Positions 51,988-59,380 of a stretch of 64,000 nt of DNA are shown piece by piece (position 1 is the first letter of the stretch; each line of letters begins with the position of its first letter). The notes beneath the pieces were generated by a model. The model was not told the origin of the DNA. It was given only the letters and a program-made list of their open reading frames with translations, and did no database searches. Origin of the DNA: CAVXZE01 sp964615365 (GTDB taxonomy: Bacteria; Myxococcota_A; UBA9160; UBA6930); NCBI GenBank assembly GCA_964615365.1, contig CAZTOU010000004.1, positions 107,999 to 171,998 on the forward strand, in the 5' to 3' direction. Made by a program: the position numbers and the translations under genes.

Positions 51988-53157
51988 TCAGGTGGAGCCG
52001 CTGTGCCCTGGGGTGTGGCCCTTCTCGACCGCGACACAGCACTGTGCAGGTGCGCTCAGATCCTCGGACGCCCCGAACCAGCCCGCGATCTGTCGCCAGC
52101 GTCCCGTGAGGCTGCGCCAGATGGGGCGAATGGAGAGGACGATCAGCAGGAGCGCGCCGGCGAGCTGCGCCCAGGGAGGCACGATCTCCGCCGCCTCGCC
52201 GACGATGGCGGCCGGCGCGAGATGGAGCGCGGCGTAGACCTGGTCCACCACCAGGCCGGCGGCCACCGCCACCACCGCGATGGAGGCGAGGTAGATCGCG
52301 GTGGCGCGCTTGCCGAGCACGCCGACCAGCACCGTCAGCGAGGTGATGTTGGTCGCGGGGCCCGCCAGGAGAAAGACCAGTGCCGCCCCGGGACTGACTC
52401 CCTTGAGGATCAGGGCCGCGGCGATCGGCGTGCTGGCGGTGGCGCAGATGTAGAGCGGGATCCCGACCGCGAGCATCAGCAGCATCGACGTCACGCCGCC
52501 GCCGAGGAAGCGGCTCATCACTTCGGTGGGAACCGCGGCGGTGATCGCGCCGGCGAGAAGGATGCCCACCGCGAACCAGGCCGCCAGGTCGCTCCACAGC
52601 GGGCCGAGCGCGTAGCGGAGCCCGGCGCGAAGCTTCTCTTCCAGGGTGTGGTGGCGCCCGTGTTCCTCGGGGGCGCAGTCCTCGCCGTCGCAGCAGCCGT
52701 CGACGGTGCACGAGAGGTCCGGCTCCGACACCGCCGTCGCCTCCGGCGGCGCCGCCAGGTTCTCCACCACGCCGGCGGTGGTCGCGGCCACAAAGGCCGC
52801 GGCGGGCCGGGCCACCGTCATCACCGGATCGAGCAGGGCGTAGGTGATGGCCACCGAGTCCACGCCGGACTCCGGCGTGGCGATCAGGAACGACGCGGTG
52901 GCGCCGTTGTTGGCTCCCTGGCGCTTCAGCGACGCGGCGGCGGGCAGCACGCCGCAGGAGCACAGCGGCATCGGAATGCCGAGCAGCGCGGCCTTGAACA
53001 CGCTGGCGAAGCGGCCCTCGCCGAGATGGCGGGCCACCGTGGCGGGCGAGAGGAAGACCTTGAGAAGGCCGCCGACCAGGATCCCGAAGAGGATGTAGAT
53101 CGATGCGTCGGCGAGCAGGTGCCAGGATGCCTGGAGCATGTCGATCAAGAAGTCCAT
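51988..53157 (-). CDS. Heavy-metal permease (DUF318/SO_0444 type)
   Basis: 389 residues with eight to ten membrane segments. IPMPLCSCGVLPAAASLKRQ and ATPESGVDSVAITYALLDP in the first half and YICATASTPIAAALILKG with LAGPATNITSLTVLVG in the second half are the duplicated motifs of this permease family. The central loop is metal-binding in composition: CTVDGCCDGEDCAPEEHGRH. Members are linked to Cu/Zn or arsenic efflux. It starts 7 bp after an ArsR regulator gene, with which it forms an operon, so metal-induced efflux is likely. Confidence 0.85.
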   Translation of the reverse strand: MDFLIDMLQASWHLLADASIYILFGILVGGLLKVFLSPATVARHLGEGRFASVFKAALLGIPMPLCSCGVLPAAASLKRQGANNGATASFLIATPESGVDSVAITYALLDPVMTVARPAAAFVAATTAGVVENLAAPPEATAVSEPDLSCTVDGCCDGEDCAPEEHGRHHTLEEKLRAGLRYALGPLWSDLAAWFAVGILLAGAITAAVPTEVMSRFLGGGVTSMLLMLAVGIPLYICATASTPIAAALILKGVSPGAALVFLLAGPATNITSLTVLVGVLGKRATAIYLASIAVVAVAAGLVVDQVYAALHLAPAAIVGEAAEIVPPWAQLAGALLLIVLSIRPIWRSLTGRWRQIAGWFGASEDLSAPAQCCVAVEKGHTPGHSGST

Positions 53158-53164
53158 GGCCGGC

Positions 53165-53533
53165 CTACTCGCGCACGTGGTCGAGGCCCACCTCGAGCAG
53201 CCGGGCGATGCACTCGTCGTCGAGGGAGTAGAAGAGGATCTGGCCCTCTCGCCGGTTGCGGACCACGCCCCAGTCGCGCAGCTTGCGGAGCTGGTGCGAG
53301 AGCGCGGACTCGCTCACCCCGGCCAGCGCCGCCAGGTCGCAGACGCACATCTCGCCGTCGCGGAGGGCGAGCAGGAGCTGCAGCCGGGTCGGATCCCCGA
53401 GCGCCTTGTAGAGCGTCGAGAGCCCGACCAGCTCCCCGGGCGCCAGAGCGCTCTTCCGGGCCATGGCGAGCCGCTCCGCGTGGATCACCCGCGTCTGGCA
53501 GAGGTCGTCTCCGGAGACGTGCACCGTGGGCAT
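53165..53533 (-). CDS. ArsR/SmtB-family metal-sensing repressor
   Basis: 122 residues. LYKALGDPTRLQLLLALRDG is the N-terminal helix pair, EMCVCDLAALAGVSESALSHQLRKL the metal site (C-V-C-D) and recognition helix, and GQILFYSLDDECIARLLEVGLDHV the wing and last helix, with Asp, Cys and His that could form a second (alpha5) site. It should bind the palindrome 17 bp upstream of its start, repress this two-gene operon and release it when metal binds. The motif pattern is compatible with Zn, Cd or Pb; the exact metal cannot be told. Confidence 0.9.
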   Translation of the reverse strand: MPTVHVSGDDLCQTRVIHAERLAMARKSALAPGELVGLSTLYKALGDPTRLQLLLALRDGEMCVCDLAALAGVSESALSHQLRKLRDWGVVRNRREGQILFYSLDDECIARLLEVGLDHVRE

Positions 53534-53549
53534 CGATCTTCCCCATTAA

Positions 53550-53571
53550 TATATGAACGTATGATCATATA
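53550..53571 (-). promoter_or_regulatory. ArsR/SmtB-type operator
   Basis: TATATGA-N8-TCATATA is a perfect 7-bp inverted repeat 17 bp upstream of the arsR-like start codon, in the only AT-rich spot between the two divergent genes. This resembles the imperfect 12-2-12 sites of SmtB/CzrA proteins. Confidence 0.7.
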
Positions 53572-53719
53572 CGAGAATATCCGGCCTGGCAAGGCGGCGC
53601 CCCTCACTCGCCCGTCCGGGGCAGCTCGCGGTCCGACGCGACTCGCTCGGCGCCGGAAATTCCACGAGAATCAGGTCGTTGGAGTGGATGAATTCCCGAG
53701 GCGGCAATCGGAGGCAGAC

Positions 53720-54490
53720 ATGACCGCAGCAGCAATGCAGAACCCGCACCTCGATCCGTCGCCCTTCCTTTTCGAGGGTGGCTCCTCCGGAGTACTTCTC
53801 TTACATGGCTTCACCGCCTCACCCGTCGAAGTCAAGCTGATCGGGGAATACCTCCACCAACGCGGCTTCACGGTCTCCGGCCCCCTGCTGCCGGGCCACG
53901 GAACCACGATCGAGGAGATCAACGCCTGTACCTGGCGCGACTGGACCGATCACGCCGCGCGAGCCTACGCCGAGCTGACGGCGCGCTGCGAGCGCGTCTT
54001 CGTGGGCGGCGAATCACTGGGGGGTCTGCTCAGCCTCTACCTGGGCAGCGCGCATCCCGAGATCGCCGGGCTGATCCTCTACGCGCCGGCCCTGCGGATC
54101 GCCAGCCCGCTCGTCCACCTCTCACCGCTCTTCAAGTTCTTCGTCAAGGCGCTTCCCAAGAGGCGGGAAGAAGACGATCCGGATTCCGCTGTGAACCAGC
54201 GCTGGAATGGCTACACCGTGGATCCGGTCCCGGCCGTCGCGCAGGTGCTCCCGCTGCAACGCGAGGTCCGACGGCGCCTGCCGCGCATCGAGCAGCCGAT
54301 CATCGTCTTTCAGGGACGGCTGGATCACACCCTGAAGCAGAGCGGAGCCGAGGAGATCGTCGCCGCCGTGCAGTCCACCGACAAGCAACTCGTGTGGCAG
54401 ACCGGCTCCTCCCACTGCATCGTCCTCGACGTGGAGTGGGAAGAGGTGGCGGAGAAGACGCTGGCGTTCATTCGACGCGTCGGTGGGTAG
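53720..54490 (+). CDS. Carboxylesterase/monoacylglycerol-lipase-like alpha/beta hydrolase
   Basis: 256 residues from ATG 53720, with GGAGG 5 nt upstream. GVLLLHGFTASPVEVKLIGE is the oxyanion-hole segment (H-G-F), GPLLPGHGTT follows, and FVGGESLGGLLSLYLG is the nucleophile elbow with Ser. IIVFQGRLDHTL supplies the Asp and GSSHCIVLD the His. This is the Est30/YvaK-like group of small cytosolic esterases. It is divergent from the metal-efflux operon and has no evident link to it. Confidence 0.85.
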   Translation: MTAAAMQNPHLDPSPFLFEGGSSGVLLLHGFTASPVEVKLIGEYLHQRGFTVSGPLLPGHGTTIEEINACTWRDWTDHAARAYAELTARCERVFVGGESLGGLLSLYLGSAHPEIAGLILYAPALRIASPLVHLSPLFKFFVKALPKRREEDDPDSAVNQRWNGYTVDPVPAVAQVLPLQREVRRRLPRIEQPIIVFQGRLDHTLKQSGAEEIVAAVQSTDKQLVWQTGSSHCIVLDVEWEEVAEKTLAFIRRVGG

Positions 54491-55194
54491 GGCGCCAAGC
54501 ACTCTGCCCGCGGTGGCATCGCGGCGAGAGCACGGACCATGCCGCGGATTCACTCACATGTGCATCCGGGCCCAGGCCCGCGCCCCGCTCGGAGCGAGCT
54601 GAGCACAATGGCTTCGGCAGTTCCGTGGTGGACCCGGACGCAAAGAATTCGAACCGCGGCGGCGGCGCCATTCGAGGTGGCGCTGGTCGAGATCTCCGAG
54701 CTGCCCGCCTACCAGAAGATTGCGCGAAAAGCGCTGCACCTGCGAGAGCTTGCGCTGAGTGACCGCGCCATCGCCGTGCGGCTCGGTGTGACCGACAAGA
54801 TTCATGTCGGCGGACCTTCCCGTCGCCCCGCTGCTATCTCGGTAGGCGTCGCAGCCGATCTCCCTTTTTTCCCGAGCAATCCTCTTCTCCTAATCACTGC
54901 GCGCTCGGGCACGGCCGGTACTTCGACAATCGCCTCGCCAGCCCCTGGGCGATTGACCACTTCATCGGCTGCCGGGAGCGGCTCTGGCACTGGGCGTGCG
55001 CGGGGCGGGTGCTGGGGGCTCATCCGGCGAAGGCTGAGTAGTAGGAGCGCGCATAGCCGAGCGACTCCGCCTGGGGGGCCATCTGCTGCCCCGAATTCCA
55101 GGCTGGGAATCTGCGCACGGTCCGAGTATGGGTCTTATGTCAATGCCCTGCCGGGAGGCCCGTGGCGAGGTGAGCCGCAGGGATGGATCCCTCG
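54491..55194. other. Poorly coding stretch at the outer end of the ssrA-side island
   Basis: About 700 bp without a convincing intact gene. It holds a helix-turn-helix remnant (54671-54799) and otherwise looks like decayed sequence. This is what one expects of a degraded mobile region between the esterase gene and the AbiE genes. Confidence 0.5.
54671..54799 (+). pseudogene. Remnant of a helix-turn-helix protein
   Basis: One frame reads ALVEISELPAYQKIARKALH, then LRELALSDRAIAVRLGVTDK. The second part is a clear Hin/resolvase-like helix-turn-helix (L-S-x-R-A-I-A-x-x-L-G-V-T). Homology-like sequence stops abruptly on both sides, and no good start or further domain is present. It is likely a leftover of a recombinase or transposase-type gene. 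Confidence 0.4.
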
Positions 55195-55392
55195 CTAGTC
55201 GCCGTGCATGCGACGCAGGGTCGGCGGGTCGATCATCCCAGTCACGGCGAGGTCCTTGTCCCTCTGGAAGCTCGCGATGCAGGAGCGCGTCTTCGGGCCC
55301 CGCAGACCGTCCGCCCTTCCGCAATCGTATCCAAGCTGGTTCAGACGGTGCTGCACGTAGCGCAGCATTTCGTCCCCGGGCGCGCCCCCCAT
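55195..55392 (-). CDS. Minimal peptidoglycan-binding (PG_binding_1) protein
   Basis: 65 residues from ATG 55392, overlapping the stop of the AbiEii-like gene as ATGA. Almost the whole protein is one PG_binding_1 domain: LRYVQHRLNQLGYDCGRADG, LRGPKTRSCIASFQRDKDL and VTGMIDPPTLRRM. There is no signal peptide and no catalytic domain. A domain of this kind behind a toxin gene is unexpected; it may be the end of another protein brought here by recombination. Confidence 0.6.
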   Translation of the reverse strand: MGGAPGDEMLRYVQHRLNQLGYDCGRADGLRGPKTRSCIASFQRDKDLAVTGMIDPPTLRRMHGD

Positions 55393-55838
55393 CATCGCGA
55401 GTCTACGGTGAAGTCGCGTCGCTCGATGCCGAAGACCGAGAAGTGCTCGCGCGAGTTGATCTCGACCTTGAGTCGCATGGGAACCGGGGGCACACCCTCC
55501 GACTCCATCCGATAGATGAGGGTCGCCCCACCCTCCTTGAGCGAACGGCGCGGTTTGCCGAGCCACGAGTCGAGCGCACCGCGAACGGCGTCGATCACCG
55601 CACCGATCGGGCCGGGCATCGTCTGGACGAAATCAATGTCCTCCGAGTAGCGCGCGGCGGGCGCCAGATGGAGCTTGTAGAGTGCCGTGCCGCCGCGGAA
55701 GGCAAGCGAGTGGGCCAGGGTCGGCGCCTGGAAGATCGCCACCAGCGCTCGGCTGAGCACGAGATCCTGCTCGACCTGCGCATCCTGGACCCAGGGAGCG
55801 GTTGCTCGCCATTCGGTGATGTAGTCGAACGGGATCAC
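55392..55838 (-). CDS. AbiEii-type nucleotidyltransferase toxin, truncated
   Basis: 148 residues from a GTG that overlaps the antitoxin stop (GTGA). FRGGTALYKLHLAPAARYSE and EDIDFVQTM are the G-G-T-A-L and R-x-S-E-D-I-D motifs of AbiEii/DUF1814 nucleotidyltransferases, with both catalytic Asp residues. Family members are about twice this length. The sequence ends at ERRDFTVDSR, where homologues continue with a C-terminal helical half. It is probably inactive or altered; the peptidoglycan-binding frame takes over at this very point. Confidence 0.75.
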   Translation of the reverse strand: MIPFDYITEWRATAPWVQDAQVEQDLVLSRALVAIFQAPTLAHSLAFRGGTALYKLHLAPAARYSEDIDFVQTMPGPIGAVIDAVRGALDSWLGKPRRSLKEGGATLIYRMESEGVPPVPMRLKVEINSREHFSVFGIERRDFTVDSR

Positions 55839-56626
55839 AGATCCGGTGCCACTTGGACGTTCACTGCGAGCTTCCAGCGCCGGTCGCGCGTCCCCTCGCC
55901 GTTACCACGGGGATCCAGTGGAACCGTTTCCCGCGCCGTCTGCTGAACGTAGTCTGCCAGCTCCGCGGTGCGATCCGCCCGCCCGACGCAGTCGAGCAGG
56001 TGACCCAAGCGCTGTGCCCAGGCCACGGGAGAGAGGGACGCAACCGCAACCAGCCGCTCCGCGGAAAGCGTCTCCCCCAGCTCCGTGAGCACGGTGGCGA
56101 CGTGGTCGAGTCCCCCTGCGTGCTTGCAGTACCCGACCAGGTCGAAGGCGGTGGCTTCCGGACTGGAAACGCGGATCGACCCCCTCGGTGTGTTGTGCTC
56201 CAGCACGGGAATCTCTTCCACGTTGCGCCGGGCAACGAATGCCACCCGGACCTCGCCGCATACGATCGGAGGCCGGTTCTTGCGGACCATCACCTGGAAA
56301 ACCTGGGGCTGCTGATGGGCGGCGCCATGGTACTGGGCCGCGCTCAGCAGCGCGGCGTAGTAACGCAGACCGAGATGCTCCATCAGCTGCGGGACGAACT
56401 GGTCCGCAGGGAGGCAGCCGAGGCGCCGGTACTCGGGGGGAACGATGACGTGGAAGCCTCGGTAGGGCGCTGCGAGCTCACCCTTTTGCTTGAGCCGTCG
56501 CAGGGCGGCGCGAGTCCCGACGATGGAGCCCCCGAGCGCGTTGGCAGCCTCCTCGGTCGTAAAATGGTGGCGGCCTTGGGAGGCGAGGTTTGTGACCAGA
56601 GCTGCGGCAGATCTTTCCGATTTCAC
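55835..56626 (-). CDS. AbiEi-type antitoxin/transcriptional regulator
   Basis: 263 residues from GTG 56626. HHFTTEEAANALGGSIVGTR and AALRRLKQKGELAAPYRGFH form the N-terminal winged helix of AbiEi antitoxins, and RGSIRVSSPEATAFDLVGYC is the typical C-terminal-domain signature. AbiEi binds inverted repeats in its own promoter and, without touching the toxin, prevents type IV toxicity. An inverted repeat lies just upstream. It precedes the toxin gene with a GTGA overlap. Confidence 0.8.
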   Translation of the reverse strand: MKSERSAAALVTNLASQGRHHFTTEEAANALGGSIVGTRAALRRLKQKGELAAPYRGFHVIVPPEYRRLGCLPADQFVPQLMEHLGLRYYAALLSAAQYHGAAHQQPQVFQVMVRKNRPPIVCGEVRVAFVARRNVEEIPVLEHNTPRGSIRVSSPEATAFDLVGYCKHAGGLDHVATVLTELGETLSAERLVAVASLSPVAWAQRLGHLLDCVGRADRTAELADYVQQTARETVPLDPRGNGEGTRDRRWKLAVNVQVAPDL

Positions 56627-56927
56627 TCAAGTAAAGTAACAGAAAATAGTACTTTCTTCGAGTATATCCCTTGATCGGAGCTGCCGACCGCCACGCCTCT
56701 GACCGGCCTCGAGACCTCCACCTTTGACAAACCCTAACTGTCCACCCGGATGATTGTCAGCCGCCAAGCGAACTGCTCGCGCTCTGTGGCGCTCGTGGGC
56801 GCTGACCACCTCGATCCCTCGCAAGTTCGCTTCTAAGGGCTCGGTTTGACTACGCCTCGCGGAAAGCGGCTGCGGGTTCCGAGGTGTGTGCAACTACCGA
56901 CAGTAAGTAGCCGATTCTAAAAAGGAA
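56627..56927 (-). promoter_or_regulatory. AbiE promoter/operator region and ssrA-proximal spacer
   Basis: AAAGTA (56633-56638) and TACTTT (56650-56655) form a perfect 6-bp inverted repeat with an 11-bp spacer, 7 bp upstream of the antitoxin start. A -10-like TATACT lies at 56661-56666 on the minus strand. The stretch is much richer in A and T than its surroundings. From about 56,700 to 56,927, where ssrA ends, I see no gene. Confidence 0.55.
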
Positions 56928-57293
56928 TGGTGGAGGCGGCGGGAATCGAACCCGCGTCCGCATGGTTTCCGACGACCGCGTCTACGTGCGTAGGCTTCGC
57001 TCGTTCTCGGACCGGCTCGTCGCGAAGTCGGGAGGGGCCGGACCCAGCCTCACGTGATTCTCGCTCCCGGCTACGGTCAGGCGGCGCTCCGGAAGCCAGC
57101 CTTCTGATGACGCCCGCGACCCCCTAGAAGGCGTCGGGGACGGGCGTCGCTAACCCAGTTTCAGCTAGGCAGCGATTGCGTAGTTGTCGTCGGCAGTTAT
57201 TGGCTACCAACAGTGCCACTGGTTTTACGAGGGAAGTGGCCTCCTCGGCACGCAGCGTCCGCCTTCGACCACCCGTCGAAGCCGATCGCCCCC
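56928..57293 (-). ncRNA. ssrA: Transfer-messenger RNA (tmRNA)
   Basis: 366 nt. The 5' end reads GGGGGCGATCGGCTTCGACG and the 3' end reads GGTTCGATTCCCGCCGCCTC followed by CACCA, with the T arm and a CCA encoded in the gene; the ends pair as an Ala-type acceptor stem. The tag frame at 57165-57194 reads ADDNYAIAA and then TAG. This RNA rescues stalled ribosomes and marks the protein for proteolysis. The 3' end is a frequent integration site for islands, and the AbiE region abuts it. Confidence 0.95.
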
Positions 57294-57302
57294 ACAAAGG
57301 GA

Positions 57303-57331
57303 AAGGTAAGCACGCACCGGTCGAGGTGCAA
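57303..57331 (-). promoter_or_regulatory. Sigma-70-type promoter of ssrA
   Basis: On the minus strand TTGCAC (57326-57331), 17 bp, and TACCTT (57303-57308) lie 9 nt before the predicted tmRNA 5' end at 57293. Confidence 0.6.
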
Positions 57332-57376
57332 CGCCTGCGGGCCGGGGCGTGATGGCAGCTTCTGCCCTCCCCGGGA

Positions 57377-58261
57377 TCATGATCGCGCCTGGGACGACGC
57401 CCGGAGCAGGGCGCGCAGGAAGTCGAGGTGCCGAGGCTCCTCGACCGGGGGGTGGTCGATCCGGGCGCGGAGCACCTCGACGGCCCGCTCCAGCGCCTCC
57501 TGGCGGCGCTCTGCCTCCAGGGACTCGATCCGGCGCAGGGTCTGGCGGATCAGGGTGCGCTCCTTGCTGCCGACCTGCGCGATCTGGGCGCGGTGGAAGC
57601 GGAAGTCCGCCGCGGATTCGTCCTCCTCGTCGAGAAGCGGAGGTGCCGGCGCGGGACGGTCCAGGCGCACCACCAGGGTGCCCGCCGCCAGGTCGCCGAG
57701 CCGCTTGCCCTCGGGCGAGACCACGATGGAGACGAGCCCCGCCAGGTAGCTGGTGGGCAGGTAGTCGACGATGCGGAGGATGTTGCGAACCGCGGAGGCG
57801 CGGAAGGTGATGGGGAGGCCCCCGTCGCAGACCACCCGGAGGCCCACCGCCATCTTCCCCAGCGAGCGGCCCCCGTTCACCATGTCGAAGAGCACGAAGT
57901 AGCACCACTCGGAAGCGAGCTGCACCAGGAGAAGGAGGAGGAAGGCCAGCCAGAAGGCGGTGTTCAAGAAGAGGGAGTTGGGATCGTTGGGGTCGAACTC
58001 CTGGAGCGCCTCCTCCACCGGCCCCCGCAGCATTTCGACCAGGCTCGTCATCGAGCTCACGATCACGAAGAGCAGGAGGAAGAAGGCGAGCTGCACCAGG
58101 AGGAGCGCCAGGTAGTCGATGACGTAGGCGAGGATGCGGCTCGCAGGGCCCGCCACCGGGAGGTGAAACACCACATGCTCGGGAGAGTGCACCACCTGTC
58201 GGGCGCCGCCCGCGGTATCCTCGATGCCGCCCGGATGTGCCGTATCCGCTGGAGTCGTCAT
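57377..58261 (-). CDS. RDD-family membrane protein
   Basis: 294 residues. VHSPEHVVFHLPVAGPASRI and LAYVIDYLALLLVQLAFFLL start the RDD domain, and NGGRSLGKMAVGLRVVCDGG carries the second signature (G-R-T/S-L-G-K). About four membrane helices are followed by a soluble helical C-terminal part (from about residue 215), which is extra compared with short RDD proteins. It diverges from a SpoIIM-like gene and belongs to the MoxR/DUF58 cluster, where these two families usually appear together. A start further in (near VVHSPEH) is possible. Confidence 0.8.
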   Translation of the reverse strand: MTTPADTAHPGGIEDTAGGARQVVHSPEHVVFHLPVAGPASRILAYVIDYLALLLVQLAFFLLLFVIVSSMTSLVEMLRGPVEEALQEFDPNDPNSLFLNTAFWLAFLLLLLVQLASEWCYFVLFDMVNGGRSLGKMAVGLRVVCDGGLPITFRASAVRNILRIVDYLPTSYLAGLVSIVVSPEGKRLGDLAAGTLVVRLDRPAPAPPLLDEEDESAADFRFHRAQIAQVGSKERTLIRQTLRRIESLEAERRQEALERAVEVLRARIDHPPVEEPRHLDFLRALLRASSQARS

Positions 58262-59295
58262 TGTCGTTCCGCCCGCTGCGAGATCGTCGAGCCGACCTGG
58301 CCCGCTTCGAAGCGCTCCTCGACCAGTGCGAGCGGCTCCGCGTCGCGCAGCTTCCCTTCGACGAGCTTCGCGAGCTCGGGCGCCTCTACCGCCGCCACGC
58401 GGCGGAGCTGGCGCGGATCCGCGGCCGGGACGAGGATCCCGAAGCGATCCGGCACCTGAACGCGCTCTGTGTCCGCGCCTATACCCATCTGTATCCCAGC
58501 CCGCCCCCCGAGCAAGCTCGGGCGGCCAGCATCCGCGAGCGGCTTCCCGTGGCGATCGCCCTCACCTGGAGGCCCCAGCTCCTGGCCTGGGCACTGCTCC
58601 TCCTCGGCCTGATCCTGGGGGCCGCTCTCCAGACCCACGATTCGGACGCCGTCTACGCACTCGTCCCCCGCTCCCTCGGTTACTCGACCTCCCAGCTTGA
58701 CCGCCTGGTGGGCTCGCCCCAGTCGCGATCGGAGTTCCTCGCCGGCGACGAGACCCCCGCCATGGCCAACGCGCTGTTCGGATCCTTTCTCTTCGCCCAC
58801 AACACCCGAGTGGGATTCCTCTCCTTCGCCACCGGCATGCTCGCGGGCGTCCCCACCATCCTCCTTCAGGTGTACAACGGGCTTCTGATCGGCGCCCTGG
58901 GCTCGGTCTTCTTCGCCGATCCCTGGCCCCTCGAGTTCCTAGCCTGGATCTTGCCGCACGGCATCCCGGAGTTCACGGCCATCACCCTCTGCACCGCCGG
59001 GGGCCTGATCCTGGGAGGTGCGGTGGCGCTCCCCGGGCGGCGGCGGCGGCGGGACGCGCTGCGGGATGCGGTCGAGCCGGCGCTGCTCCTGGTGGGCGCG
59101 GCGATTCCGCTCTTCGCGGTGGCCGCGGTGATCGAGAGCTTCGTGCGGGAGTCGGCCCTGGCGACGGGCACGCGGCTGGGCGTGGCCGCGGCGATGCTGG
59201 CGCTCCTGCTCGGCGCCACGCTCTACGTCCGGCGGGTGGCGCTGCGGGTGGAGGTCGACACCGACTGGCTGCGCGAGCTGGGGCCGTCCCTCTAG
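58261..59295 (+). CDS. SpoIIM-like (stage II sporulation protein M family) membrane protein
   Basis: 344 residues from TTG 58261; a GTG at 58237 would add eight residues and place the start inside the divergent RDD gene. The soluble helical N-terminal part includes LRELGRLYRRHAAELARIRG, typical of the family (L-x-x-L-Y-R-x-x-x-x-D/E-L-x). The membrane part contains AMANALFGSFLFAHNTRVGF and LPHGIPEFTAITLCTAGGLI, the H-G-x-x-E motif of SpoIIM. Non-sporulating bacteria carry it next to RDD and MoxR genes; its job there is not known, perhaps a membrane complex with RDD. Confidence 0.85.
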   Translation: MSFRPLRDRRADLARFEALLDQCERLRVAQLPFDELRELGRLYRRHAAELARIRGRDEDPEAIRHLNALCVRAYTHLYPSPPPEQARAASIRERLPVAIALTWRPQLLAWALLLLGLILGAALQTHDSDAVYALVPRSLGYSTSQLDRLVGSPQSRSEFLAGDETPAMANALFGSFLFAHNTRVGFLSFATGMLAGVPTILLQVYNGLLIGALGSVFFADPWPLEFLAWILPHGIPEFTAITLCTAGGLILGGAVALPGRRRRRDALRDAVEPALLLVGAAIPLFAVAAVIESFVRESALATGTRLGVAAAMLALLLGATLYVRRVALRVEVDTDWLRELGPSL

Positions 59296-59380
59296 CCCGC
59301 GGCGAGCGGGCGAGAAGAGCCGGCCTTTCCGAACTTCGCTCGGCTTCGCCTCGCTGCGCGAGCCGCTTCGCGGCGCTTGC

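Noticed and set aside
54627..54660. Possible tRNA 3' end on the minus strand (T-loop-like GTTCGAAT followed by CCACCA)
   Set aside because: The T stem does not pair, and no D or anticodon arm can be folded upstream. At most it is a decayed attachment-site remnant.
59296..59380. Terminator between the convergent SpoIIM-like and DUF58 genes
   Set aside because: Short GC hairpins such as GCCGC-TTC-GCGGC occur, but there is no T tract and the stems compete with each other.
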